Positions 34,501 through 47,001 of a stretch of 64,000 nt of DNA are shown one piece after another (position 1 is the first letter of the stretch; each line of letters starts with the position of its first letter). The translations under genes were made by a program, and so were the position numbers. Source of the stretch: Blakeslea trispora (lineage: Eukaryota > Mucoromycota > Mucoromycetes > Mucorales > Choanephoraceae); NCBI GenBank assembly GCA_025331445.1, contig JAIWNE010000053.1, positions 155,731-219,730 on the forward strand. The letters are read 5' to 3'. Below the pieces are notes generated by a model. That model saw only the letters and a list, made by a program, of their open reading frames with translations, had not been told where the DNA came from and did not search any database.

Positions 34501-37295
34501 ACTTGTGTAGAGTGTCTGCCTTGATGCTAACAACTCATTCAACAGAGTGTAATCAGATCTCGAAAGTTTAGGGAAGGCATACATAGAGTCTGAACTGGGA
34601 AGAGAACTGCTTACGCCAATACATGAAAGCCAATAGTATTTGCACATTTCAGATAAAAATGTGTTTGCTTTCTTAGGCCATTTAAGGTCAATGGCTTCAT
34701 CCTCTTCCATAGCTAACGTATTGTCATTGTTCGCTGTTGATGTCTGCATCAATGTAATATCTTGTGTCTGGTCGGTTTCTTTTAAAGGAACTACCGTGTT
34801 GATCGCTGGCATGTCTATCATCTTTGCTGTCTGTATTTCGTATCCTTGGTTTGATTTCTTCCATTGGTTTGATTCAAGCAATCCCCAATGACAGAGGTAA
34901 AAATCAGTAGTACTGGATGCTATTCCTTCTTTTTTTGTATAATCCAAGACACGTGTTCGACACTGATAAAGCAGTTGTAGAGAAGCAAGATCGGTCTTTA
35001 TGTCAATACGCTGTGGTAGTTTTTGATTTAGGTCATGAACCCATCTGTTGTCATCTTTAGAGAGTTTCTTTAAGTCAATTTTGATTTTGCCTGCAATCGT
35101 GCCAAGCCATTCAATAGCTAGCGATTTTAGATACTGATCAGACGAACTTCCTTCTAATAGTGTAATCAAGACACGGCTAAGGATGCGTATGATCAGTTCA
35201 GCTACTGGCCAATCAGGATCATTCATCACTGTGATAATATCTTGCAGGATCAGTTCTAAAATAGCTCTGTATTCTTGTAGTGAATACATATCTGCTCGGT
35301 TGACTTTACATCTATCAATAGAAAAAAAAAGATGAATACTCTATACGAAAGAAAAAAAAAGAAAAAAAAAGCGAGTACTTACTTTGACATGAGGAATTCA
35401 AGGAAAGAAGAGACACTATTGATTGCTGATTCTGCATTTTGTTGCCAAGCAGTAGAGGCACGCTGCAATAACTCATCGTCCAGAAGCTTCACTTTATCTT
35501 GTTCATCATTCTTGAGTGCTTGCTGATAACCAATGTTCCATTTTCTGTACCAATTTTTATGGGATGAGACGTGATTGATGGAGGCACTACATTGAATGAG
35601 TTGCATAAAAAGAGCACTCATGACATGAATGGTCTGGTTGTTTCTTAATTGATATCTTCGAGTGCTATTGATGGTGGTGATCGAACCAAGGTTATTTAGG
35701 ATTATTTCAAATATCCAATAACGATGCTTGGGGTATTTGTTGAATAAGTGCTTCAGGATGTCGAGTGCATAAAACTTGAGTTGTTCGTAAGGACTGAGTT
35801 TGTTTTCTTGGTTCTCGGTTTGTTCAAGCAGCACAGACTGTTGGAGATCAACACAACAGTCATTAACGAAAGGACCCATGCTGATCAAGGCGGAGGTTGT
35901 AAACATATCGTCATCCAAATCTTCTGTCGAAATATACAAAAGAAGGCGAGGAAACATATGGACCAGATGTGAGATGATTGAAGAGACAAAATCTTTATGT
36001 GGTGAAGATTGAATTGCCTGATGAAATAAATAAGTACTTGATGTCCCTAATAACAACGAATAGAAGGTTAGATTCAGTGATGGCAAGATTTCTTTATATT
36101 ATGGCTCACCTGAAAAGTTATTTCCAGAATTGGATTGATCAAGTAAGGGATATAAATTATTATTGAGTTGGTTTTTGATGAAATGTAAGCAACGGCTTAT
36201 TGTGTTATGGGAGATATATTTCTTGCCAATGTCGGTACTTGTGACAACCTGGAATAGAATAGAGCACGTCTCAAACACGTAATTGATCATTTTGAGCATA
36301 TCAAATAGCTTATCTGTGTCTTTAGGGTGCTTTTCGTGGTAGACTACGACATCTATCTCTGAAGCATAGACGATGGTGTTTTCCATCAGTTGGATGACTC
36401 TGTTAAATTGATTCACATCCATACTATCCAAGTTTTGATGATAGCGTGACACTATTACTATTCTGTCTGCAAAGGAACGGGCAACTTTAGCGTTGAGTAA
36501 AGGAAGATTACTTTCGTTGTCGCCAAACATCAAGAGAGATCCTTCTCTCAGTTTCTTGGTCTTTTGATAGTAATCAAGATTTAAACAGATGGTTTTTACG
36601 TAACGCGAAAGTTGCGAAATAGAATTTACAGCTGGTGAAAAGGAAGGGGGTGGCATTGATTCGTTTGTAGGAGGGCCCATTGACGCGCTTGTAGGAGGAC
36701 CCATTGACGCGTTTGTAGGAGGACCCATTGACGCGTTTGTAGGAGGACCCATTGACACGTTTGTAGGAGGGCCCATTGACGATTTAGACTTATTTACAGG
36801 GGAACCAGGAGGAGGCATTATGCTTGGCGGTGTTTTAAAATTGTTATTCACAGAAGGCGTAGTAGCTTTTGGTTTAGGACAAACAGAAGAAGAATGGCGT
36901 GGGGGCATAGGCACCTTGAAACCATCGATAGATATAGATGGAGATGGGTTATGAGTAGAAGATGCTTGCTTTACTTGATTTGGCTGTGCAGCAGTTTTCT
37001 TTGACGGAAGAACGCGTTCAGACGATCCAGACTGCTTAACAACTAATGTGTTTGTCTTTTGGTTTTTAGCTGGCCTCTGTTCTTTTGATAGAGAATTCAC
37101 AGGTAAGGTATTGTCTGGTTTGGTAGCAATTTCTTCTGATTCAGCGAATTTGTTGGTTTCGGGTACCTCTGATACGGCCTCTGAAACTAATTTTACTGCT
37201 TCTGATATGGTAATTATGGCCTGTTTTGCTACTTTCTTTTGGCTTAAGAGGACTCTGTTTTTGGCTTTGTTTTTTGTCATCACTGGGCTAATCAT
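31557..37295 (-). CDS. SCC2: Cohesin loader subunit Scc2 (Mis4/NIPBL)
   Basis: Loads cohesin onto chromosomes and is needed for sister-chromatid cohesion. Eight exons (37295-36110, 36091-35383, 35311-34234, 34167-33814, 33753-33529, 33466-33235, 33173-31850, 31764-31557) give 1771 residues. The N-terminal 230 residues are low-complexity and include five 8-residue repeats (MGPPTNAS type). The rest is HEAT-repeat helical, with the family blocks EYRAILELILQDIITVMNDP, DTSLNVRIRVIELLSSLYFK, KRQLMLVFQEFLMAEGKRM and ASKLCVAMFILIRVKILLLE. A last exon beyond an apparent stop at 31846 adds DDEIRHYRPNSSTKGREITR and ends at 31557. It matches the usual C-terminal tail position. Identification is firm; the intron at 36092-36109 (18 bp as drawn) is unusually short, so that joint may be wrong. 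Confidence 0.88.
36661..36780 (-). repeat. Five 24-bp tandem repeats inside SCC2
   Basis: Five exact-length 24-bp units encode the octapeptide MGPPTNAS and variants in the disordered N-terminus of Scc2. The units differ at a few bases, so the array is not brand new, but it is a likely site of length variation. Confidence 0.95.
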
Positions 37296-37852
37296 TTTTG
37301 TTCACTTGAACCTTTATGTGGGAACAAGAAGGAAAAGAAAACAATAGAAAAACAAAAATAAACTTTAATTTTAAAAGCATGAAACGCATAATTTTTGTTT
37401 TGTTTTAACACGATTTACGATTTTTAAAGACAGCCTTTCTAAAAGCAATATTATTACAGCCTTTGATAAATTCCAGATCTTGTCTTTTTGCTAGCATGTC
37501 AGTTCGAATGAGCAAAACTAATCACTTATAGATCGCCTATTTAAGGAACATTTTCATTGTCTTTTTCTTTGTCTTCAGCTAACATACATTTTCAGATAGC
37601 ATCAGCTACAGAACAATTTCCATAAACAAACAAGAAAGATGGACCAATGAGCGTGAGATTTGGGCTTTCTAGAACAGCCTATCTTATCTCGATTAAGAAG
37701 CCGAGCATCAAACAATGTTGTTTCTCAACTTTTACTCTGTTTCATCATACACTGGTGTCTTTGACTAGTTCAAGTATTTTATGTTTGAGTAATGACATAC
37801 TATAGGTTGCTATATAATAACTTTCAGTACTTCTTTTTCATCTCTTCCTTTA
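37296..37852. other. Gap between SCC2 start and VPS23 stop
   Basis: About 560 bp acting as SCC2 upstream region and VPS23 downstream region. No gene seen. Confidence 0.5.
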
Positions 37853-39473
37853 TTAAGTCTGTGTGATTTTCTTAATTAAGGCTCTCTTCATAAATTGTTC
37901 TCTTGATAAGATACGTGTGTACTTTATAAGCAAGAAAAGAAAAGTTGTCAAGATAAGATTTCTTTTTTCAAGCCTTATTATATCTCTTACCTTCATGAAT
38001 GTAGCCAAATCTATTCTCTCAGTATTCAGTGCTCTTGCTAAAAAATAAACAGTGTCTGAGATAGCATTGTCATCAGCCACTAACTCAAACAATCTAAAAC
38101 GAACAAATGAGATATAAATGCTAATTGCCGATAAACTGGTTTGCTTACTGGTTTGCTACAACAGTAGTGCCGCATAACGCTTCGTCTACTTGAACATCAG
38201 GCATAGCATTCACTTTCTCAATTACTTGATCTATCTCCTTTGATTTTGTCTCCAAAACCATGTTATTGTGCTCCAAGGCTTGTTTGATAGATGTGGATGC
38301 TCTATAGATTTGCTCAATTGTCATACCGGCTCCAACAAGCTGTTGATTTTGACGCAAGAGCTTGTCAATATCCTCTGATACTGAAATTTTGTACTGTTGT
38401 AGCCTTTCAGCTACTTTTCTATAAAGTTGGTTGTGCAAGTTAGAATGATCAGAATTAGGTGGTATCGTAGCGGGTGTAGAGAGCATAGAGGGAGCTGAAT
38501 TTGGTAATGGGTTAGTTGAATTCAGATTAAGTCCCTAAAAGAAAAGAAAAAGGAATAAGTGTTTGCTCGTCCCTTCATCCAAATAATCAATTGCATCATT
38601 TGCATTACAACAAAATACAACAACGTACAGCTAAACTTTGGTTGATGTGATATATTCCTTCTCCAGACCGCCTGTGTGATTCAGATGATGCATATACTGC
38701 GGATGAACTGCCATTACTTAACGGCCTTTGTGGTAAATGTTGTGGTGGGTGTTGTGGTGAAGGGGATGCCTTGTCTAACAGTGATTCTTGGAACTGCGGT
38801 GATCCTAACGTATTTGGTGGTACTGTCATACTGGCTGGTTTAGTATACACAGGTGGTTCTTGACCAAATACTTGTTGTAAAATAGCTACGAGTTCTAGTA
38901 GTGTGTGTTTCTATTACCAAGAAAGAGAGCTCGCATAAGGACAGAGCATCTATACACAAGCAATGTTTCCTCAATTTACCTGATCGCTTGTCCAGCTTGA
39001 CCTGTAATGATGATAGCACATACCACTCTTATCAACATGTCTTCCTTCTCTTATTAACATACTGGACGTAGGCTTAACATATGGTATAGGTGCAATTTTG
39101 GGGTATTCTCTCGGAATCCAGAAAGCAACCGGGATATTGTATGGGATCGACCTGTAGGTGATAGGTACAGTTCCATGTAAACATAGTAGCAGTTGTGTAT
39201 GCCCATCGTTAGAAGCTACAAACAAACATAGGTACAAAAAAAAAAAAGAGAACACAATCAGCTACAAGACAATCGTTTGAGAAAGTAACGCGTACTGTAT
39301 GCGTCCATCTTAGGCTTGAGGGACAAGTAGGTTTGTAAAACTGCATCTACATCTCGAAACGTTCTATCGGGGTCTTGATACTAAGGAGTAAAGAAGGGTA
39401 AGCTAAATCCTTGTGCCATCTCTCATGAACTTACATGTTGCAAAACAGTACGTAGCCAACTTTCAATATTCAT
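37853..39473 (-). CDS. VPS23: ESCRT-I subunit Vps23 (TSG101)
   Basis: Binds ubiquitinated cargo and starts sorting into multivesicular bodies at the endosome. Seven exons (39473-39435, 39380-39296, 39215-38980, 38910-38629, 38534-38149, 38093-37991, 37921-37853) give 399 residues. The N-terminal UEV domain has DGHTQLLLCLHGTVPITYRS, IPVAFWIPREYP and GRHVDKSGMCYHHYRSSW. A proline-, serine- and glutamine-rich linker follows. A coiled-coil region holds YRKVAERLQQYKISVSEDID and KQALEHNNMVLETKSKEID. The C-terminal steadiness box reads ADDNAISDTVYFLARALNTE and SREQFMKRALIKKI. Lengths and order match yeast Vps23/Stp22. The first exon is only 13 codons. Confidence 0.94.
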
Positions 39474-41103
39474 AGTTATGTTTATTTATAGGTAGACAAA
39501 GAAGAAAGCAACAGGAAAAAAAAAGAAAGCAAGAACAATGGTAACACTATTCACAGCAGGAAACCTCATACATTTTAGTGCCCGAAGAAGGATTTTAGAA
39601 ATGCTTTATCCATTTTTGAAATCAGGATTGTTGAAATTGTGAGCTGTTTATCCGCAGATTCTATGCACTGAAACTTCACTTATTCATATCATTATATAGA
39701 CATAGTACAAGTAGAAGTATCGAAACAAACCACTTGAAAGCAAAAGCAAAAAGAAAAGAAGAACTGTCAGTAGAAGACTTCACTATTGCATTGTTCGCTT
39801 TTATCCTAAGCTTAGAGTTATAACTTTGAAGTCTCTTCCTTTTTTTGAAAAAAAAAAAAAAAAAAAAAAGAACGTTGTCAAAAAAAACCGTTAGGCATGT
39901 AACCTGTCGGAAAGAGTGTCGTCTCATGAATTCATAGTGTATGCTTGATAGATAAAAGAAACAGAGAGCACACACTCAACAATTGTTCAAAATACACAAC
40001 AGGATGCGAAGACCTCAAGCTGAATGCTTCGAAGAAAACCTACACATACTATCTCAATCATAAAAACCACTGCTATAAAGATTGCAGCTATAAGTCTACC
40101 ACAAGCACAATCCTTGAATCTTCATGACCTGACAACGCATATGAAAACAAAAACATATTCACATCTTATTTAAGGTAATGATAAGAACGTCCATATCTTT
40201 TAATCTTCAAAGAATAAAGTAGAGTTATCCTTCAGTCCGAAAGAACTAAAAAGATTGTATGTAAATCTTTTACGATCTTGCAATACGATCAGCATCGACT
40301 TGTGTATCTAGTAGTCATAGAAAGCATTCAAGCACAAATAAATTAAAAGGTCGCTCCACCCACAATAAAATTTGAACTTGTACTTGCACCTTGAGCATGA
40401 GTGCCCAAGTAGTCAACCAGTCATTATTAAACCAGATTGCTTACCATTCTGTTCATATGATGTTCTTCCATAGTATATTTGCAACATCCCCTTCCTTTTT
40501 TTTTCTCTGAAGAAAGCAAGTCTATTTAGTGTATGCTGACCCATCAAGTAAAGTTTTGATTACTACCCTCTGATCATACCATCTCAGTTTAGATAAGGCA
40601 TGCTTTACAGTGCTGGCATAAACTCTGGTAGGAATGACTGTAGTTAATCTGGATAATCCAGTATTTCTTCAAGACCCACATTACCGTTTGCATTACTTTT
40701 GAGAAGTCTTCTTGACAAACAAAAGGGGAGCCGACAAGGCTATTGACAGGATTTAGTACTAGCTCAATAGAGAAGCGGAGACGAATCTCCTCTACAAAAT
40801 TCAAAATATTTTATGCAGCTAGCAGCAAATAACTTTGCATATCATTGTAGCTAGATTCTCCTTAATACTGATTTAGTCTATTATGCCATTCATTATTATC
40901 CAATTTTATTCATTAAATCATCTGAATTTTAAGTCAGTTAATTGTTTTGTCATGTGCGGAAAAAGTATTCATTAGGCACAAAAAATGGTAGACAGATAAG
41001 GACTACACGCTTTGATTGGCTGAAATATTCTGGAGCGTGAGATAAAATAAAAGTGAACAAGTTTTTTTTTATATTTCGCATTTTTTCTTTTTTCGCTATC
41101 AAC
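39474..41103. other. Long gap between divergent VPS23 and LTA4H-like genes
   Basis: About 1.6 kb with an A run of about 21 at 39848-39869. A minus-strand frame at 40589-40804 (VEEIRLRFSIELVLNPVNSL) looks somewhat protein-like but is isolated; it may be a relic. No gene is supported. Confidence 0.4.
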
Positions 41104-43538
41104 ATGAGCAGCACAAAAGTCATTGACCCTAGCAGTCTTTCCAATCTCTCTGAAGTAACCACTCAGCACGTTCACTTCAACTGGAACATTTCTTTCACTG
41201 AAAAGAAGATTAGTGGCCATGTTCTCTTGGACATGATCACTTTGGTGCCTAACGTCAATAAGGTTGTCTTGGATACAAGCTATCTCGAATTGAAGAGCGT
41301 TTCTTTGGAAGGAAAGACACTCGAGGTAAGTGAAAGACAGTTAATAGAAAGAAATTAGGCAGTGAAAGTTTATTGATTTTTTTATACTACAGTACACTGT
41401 AGCTGAGCGTCACTTGAGTCTTGGTTCTGCTTTGACTGTCACACTTCCCGAGACCTTGGAAAAGGTTGGTACAAAGATTCAACTCAAGGTTGAATATGCT
41501 ACTACCGACAAGTGTACTGCTATTCAATACTTGGAGCCCGAGTAAGTCGAATGTCTTTTTGATTGGTTCAGTCATTAAACTCTATCTCTTTCTTTCCTAA
41601 AGGCAAACCGTGGGTAAGAAGCACCCTTACTTGTTCTCTCAATGTCAAGCTGTAAGCATTATAAAACAAGTAACAATGAAAGAGATGTTCACAATGCTTC
41701 AAATAGATTCATTGCCGTGCCATGTCGCCTATTCAGGATTCACCTAGCATCAAGATCACTTACTCTGCCTCTGTTGTCTCTCCTTTGCCTGTTGTCATGT
41801 CTGCTCTTTTGGCCTCAGTGGATGACAATGGCAATGGTACCAAGACTTATCAATTTAAGCAAGGCACCACTATTCCTTCCTATTTAATTGCCATTGGTGC
41901 AGGTAACTTGGTTGGTCGTGAGATTGGTCCTCGTTCTACTGTTTGGTGTGAACCTGAAGTAGTTGAACAAGCTGCTTGGGAATTTGATGTAAGTAACACG
42001 AATCATACTGTGCCTTAAATGAAAAGTCTCATCTATTTTGGGTTTCTTGTATTGGTCATGAAAGGATACCGAAAAGTTCATTGCTACTGGCGAAAGTCTT
42101 TTGACACCTTACGAGTGGGGTCGCTATGATCTTTTGGTCTTACCCCCTTCTTTCCCTTATGGTGGTATGGAAGTAAGTTGGCTTACATAATATTTTTATA
42201 GAAAAAAATTTTTTTTTCTTTAAGAAGTTAAAGAAAATCCGGTCCGATCCGATTCTTATCCCCTCCCCCCTTTTTTTTTGCTAGAATCCCTGTTTGACCT
42301 TTGTTACACCTACTCTCTTGGCTGGTAAGTATGTCCATATTTGTCTAGGTCATAACAAACTCACATATTTCTTATCAAAGGTGACAAGAGTGCTGTTGAT
42401 GTCATTGCTCATGAAATTGCTCATAGCTGGATGGGTAACTTGGTCACAACCTCTAACTGGGAACATTTTTGGTTGAATGAAGGTTGGACTGTCTTCATTG
42501 AGCGTAAGATTGCTGGTAAGTAATCCAAAAGAGAGAATGTTGAATATCTGCTTTTTCTTTTCGTGACTGACTTGAGTTTTTCTTTAGCTCGTCTTCATGG
42601 CGAACCTGAAAGACAGTTCAGTTCCATTATTGGTTGGAAGGCCCTTAAGGAAAGTGTCGAACTTTTCGGCTCTGATTCTCCTGCCACTGTTTTGAAGCCC
42701 GATTTAAGCAGTGGTATTGATCCTGATGACTATTTCAGTTCTATTCCCTATGGTAAGCTCTTGCTTTTCTTTTTCGGCTGAGCATGTATGGACATATAGA
42801 TTTGCTAATAATTCATTGTCTTTGCGAAATATAGAAAAGGGTTTCAATCTTCTTTATCATATCGAAAAGACAGTAGGCGGCCCTGCTGTGTTTGAGCCTT
42901 ACATGAAAGCACACGTTGAGCGTTTCGCTTCTAAATCTATTACCACTGAGCAATGGTTGGCCCACCTTCATGAATACATGGAAGCCAACCATGGCAAGGA
43001 AATGCTCGATAAGTTAAAGACAATTGATTTCGATCTCTGGATCAACAGCACAGGTATGCCTCCTGTTGATCCCAACTTTGACACCAGTCTTGCCGATGCC
43101 TGTTACAGCCTTGCCAGTCGTTGGGATAAGGCCCGTGACTCTTCTGATCTTTCTCAATTCTCACCTGAAGATGTCCAAAATTTCTCATCTACTCAAAAGA
43201 TTGTCTTTTTGGAACGTTTGACAGATTGCGAGCCTTTGCCTCATCATTTACTCTCTAAAATGGATGAACTTTATCAAATGAGTCCTATCCGTAATGCAGA
43301 TGTTCGTTTCCGTTGGGAGCAACTTTGCGTTATGTCAAGTTACGAAAAAATTTACCCTAGCGTTGTTGACTTTATCACCCAACAAGGTCGTATGAAGTTC
43401 GTGCGCCCTCTTTATCGTTACCTCTATAACGCCAAGAATGGCGCTACTTTGGCACAAGAGACTTTCTTGAAGCACAAGAACTTTTATCACCCTATTGCTG
43501 CTCAATTGATTGCAAAGGATATTAACTTGAAGCAATAA
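41104..43538 (+). CDS. Leukotriene A-4 hydrolase-like aminopeptidase (M1 family)
   Basis: Zinc metallopeptidase with epoxide-hydrolase relatives. Nine exons (41104-41325, 41393-41541, 41603-41651, 41707-41988, 42065-42172, 42285-42324, 42381-42515, 42588-42752, 42835-43538) encode 617 residues, the usual LTA4H length. The substrate-recognition block [20 protein letters not shown] is joined across intron 5. The zinc motif is [15 protein letters not shown] with the third ligand in [10 protein letters not shown]. The C-terminal half is the helical LTA4H domain ([20 protein letters not shown]). In yeast the homologue is a cytosolic leucyl aminopeptidase (Lap2) with epoxide hydrolase activity. The gene converges on the SCCPDH-like gene with 49 bp between stops. 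Confidence 0.94.
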
Positions 43539-43587
43539 TAATAAAATAACATCAATGTAAAACACACACACGCAATAAAAAACTTCT

Positions 43588-45080
43588 TTATATATCCTCA
43601 ACTTCAAAAATCATTTCCTTCTTTCTTGTCAAGCGATCAATGAGAACTTGACCAAAAGCAGTAGAAGGTGTCAAGACACCACCATCTTTACCAGGAAGAT
43701 CCTTTAAGCTCTTGGCAATACAGAGAGCGGACTCACAAATCATGCGGCATGTGTCACCATAACCAGGGTCTCTGAAACCTATAAATGAAACATTGACCAA
43801 TCAGGAGAAATGCTGCATTCAGCCCTTTCTTTCTCTTACCTTTAACAATACCACGGACACGTCGAGGTTCATCATAAGGCTCAGTCTCGGCTGTAGCTAT
43901 GAATTCCATGGTAAATCTACCCTTTGATCGCATCTTTTCATCAGGACCAAAGCCCGAGTTGGGCAAAATGGACTTGAATTTCTCAATGGTGGAAGGAAAT
44001 AATTTGAACATGTATGTGAGGAAAGGAACAATGGTGTAAAGAGAGATATGATAGATAAATGAAGCAATAGCAGGGAGGAAGGACATGTACTCTTCATAGC
44101 TGAACATATTGCCGTAACCTTGACCACGTTCAGACCAAATAGACCAACTGCGTCTAACGACTCTTTCATTGACGACAGCCATAACAAACATGACTTGCCA
44201 TTTGCTACTGAAATCGCCATCGTATTTGAAGGTTGGCCATCTGAACTTGTCAACACCACGACGAGAAGACAGAAGGTAAGGATCCATATGCTCTTTACGA
44301 GTCAATTTAGGATCTGTGAAAACTTCCAAGAGAGACTGGACAGTACCACCTGAGACGCCACCCTCAGCATCTGTAAGGGACATCTTGACATAACCCAAAT
44401 CCAGGTTGTGTTTGTTACGCATGTGTTGTGCAACCATATATACACCCAAATCGCTGGGAACAGAATCGAAGCCGCAAGAAGGAACAATAAGGACTTTCTT
44501 CTCTTGAGCTTCTTTATGATGATCATCAATAATGCGACGAGTCCAGCCGTATTCACCTGTAAGATCAACGTAGTGTGTCTTTTGACGCAAACAGGCTTCT
44601 ACAAGAGGTGTGCCATATTTGGTATAGGGTCCTACTGTAGTAATTACAACACGTGTTTGTGACAAAAGTTCATCCAATGTCTCAGGGCTACTTGTGTCTG
44701 CAATCAAAAGGTCCAAATCCTAAACTGGCTTCGTTAGTACAATATTTCGGATTATCGATATCCATTCAATCATACCTTAAGAGAAGGGTCAATCTTAACT
44801 AGACGTTCACGGGTTTTTTCGAGCTTGCTTAAGGTACGACCTGAAATAGCCCATGAAAGATCCTGTTGCAAAACAGTTGGTATGGAAAGGCTTAGACTAT
44901 TCTAATCCAACGATTACCTTATCCTTAACCTCTGCTAAATATTCGGCTGTTAATGCACCTGTAAATCCAGTGGCGCCAAAAATAACTAAGGGTATGTGCA
45001 ACCATTGAGTTTATCTACTATGCTATATATATGTGTATATGCTTACCAATATCGTATTTTCTCTGATCGTAGTCAGTCAT
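43588..45080 (-). CDS. Saccharopine dehydrogenase-like oxidoreductase (SCCPDH family)
   Basis: A NAD(P)-binding protein related to, but distinct from, saccharopine dehydrogenase. Members are linked to lipid droplets or membranes and their reaction is mostly unknown. Five exons (45080-45047, 44985-44918, 44862-44776, 44719-43840, 43778-43588) give 419 residues. The Rossmann motif VIFGATGFTGALTAEYLAE is formed by joining exons 1 and 2. TTVGPYTKYGTPLVEACL, THYVDLTGEYGW and SCGFDSVPSDLGVYMVAQHM are strongly conserved in the family. A hydrophobic segment (FIYHISLYTIVPFLTYMF) near residue 300 could associate with a membrane. The C-terminus (SALCIAKSLKDLPGKDGGVL and TPSTAFGQVLIDRL) is the typical ending. 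Convergent with the peptidase gene. Confidence 0.92.
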
Positions 45081-46789
45081 TATAATTGTAGAAAAGAGAG
45101 AAGAAGAAGAAAGAGAATAAAAGAAAAGGATGCACAAAAAAGAAGAAAAAATCTCGATAGTTGTCAATTATGATGACATAATAAACAGAAGCTTCCTTGT
45201 GTACTTTGTACGCTGTTTCTGATGCATTTGTGTTGTACTTTATTACATTTAATTTAATGAATGGAGCATGTTCTAAATCCCTTTTCTCCATCATGAATGT
45301 CTTCTTGCTCCATGCTATCAAAAGAACACTGAATGAAACAGAAAGCGAGTCCATATAATTATATGCTTCAAGTGCATTGTTGAAAAGAGTTGAGCGCAAT
45401 TGATTGTCCGCTTACTGTGTATCCTTTTTTTTTTTATTCTGTCATGATTGCCAAAATGATGTCGCACTAAAAGAGATTTAAGTTGCCGCACATTTTAAGT
45501 CTCCTGAGAATTGGTTCTTAAACCTGAGGAAACGAATTAGGAAGGTTATGGCCCACCCCCCTCTCTCTCTCTCTCTCTCTCTCTTTCATTTCTTTTGTTT
45601 GTTTTCGTCGAGCGAAAAAGAAGATTATAGCATGTAATTATTCTCTTTTTATTATTTCGCTGTTTAAAAAGGAACAAAGAGGATCAAGTAATAGTAACCT
45701 TCTTCAGGTACTAAGGATCAAAAATAATGATGCATAAAAAACAATAAAGAGTTTTGCACATTTCAAACAAAAGTTGTTGTACTTTGAAAACTTAGTATCG
45801 CATTATCAATAAAGGATTTTATCATTCTGTTGTGTTTGCTGAATATTATTCTGGAATTGAGCTAATCAGCAAGATCATTTTAGGTGATCAACATCATAAC
45901 TACGACTATTGCTAAAGCGACAAGAGACTCGTATGTTATCAAGCCTCTCCAAATTACACATAAACAGTGTGCTGCCGTCCTATACACTCCTCATAGTCAT
46001 CAGTACCATTACGACCTTTGATAAGAAAAAATTTATTCATATCATTCTACAAAACACCCTTCCTATTCGTATGATCATCGTAGCCCAACCACTTGATGAG
46101 CGCATTATTGAACAAAGCTCTCAGCACCAAGAGCTCCCATTCCTTAGAGAAGTGTCATGCTATGGCTACACAATAGTTAAACAGGAGCAATACATCTAAA
46201 ACCTTTTAAAATTATCTCTTGTCTTTCCAAAGGGTCATTCACTTGAGAGAACAAAGCTTTTGATTGCCAATTGACAGTCATCAGCTATGATCCTTAAAGT
46301 TATTAAATTTTTCTACGTTCTTTTCTTTATTGCTCTCATTTGAAATATAAACATATTCTTTGAATCATTAACAAACAACTGCAATTCATAGCAAACCAAC
46401 TTGAATTTATTCATGATAGGCAAGCAAGGATTCTCAAAATCTAAAATTCAAAAGCAAAATATTGGGGGAGGGGGTCATACTCTCTTTAAAGAGTGATTGC
46501 ATAAAAACGGCACGCCCGTAGTAGTTTCCATAATTGCACATTGGTTTACCATACAACTTTAAGCCCCCCCGCCTATTCAGTTCGATGAATGCAAATGATT
46601 TATGCAAGCCTCAATATGAATGATCAAGACAATTACAGGCTGTGTGATTTTGCTGGAGAAAGAAAAGCCATTGGTATATTCTTGTTGTAAAGGGAGACAA
46701 TTGTACAATACAAATGAACGAACAAATCAAAAGCAAAGCAGTTATTGCGGCTATATCTAATGTACGATTTTATTTTCTTATTTGTTAGA
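45081..46789. other. Long gap with CT microsatellite
   Basis: A pure CT tract lies at 45561-45584. A plus-strand frame near 45933-46199 is open (about 88 codons), and the overlapping frame also looks partly protein-like (PLQITHKQCAAVLYTPHSHQ), so a relic is possible. No gene is supported. G and C runs occur near 46,465 and 46,565. Confidence 0.35.
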
Positions 46790-46956
46790 TCAATAGTAGC
46801 CTCTATCATCTTCATCGCTTTCTTCATCGCTACTAAGAGCAGCAGTATTTCTTGACTGATAAATTGATTTCTTGGGTTGACTGTTGCTTTCATCTTCATT
46901 CTCAGACTTTTCAGCAGGTACAGCACCGTATTTAGCTAAAATGGATCTTAAGCCTG

Positions 46957-47001
<45 letters not shown>

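Noticed and set aside
39841..39869. A poly-A run as the tail of a retroposed gene or SINE.
   Set aside because: No coding or SINE-like body, box A/B promoter or target duplication is visible next to it.
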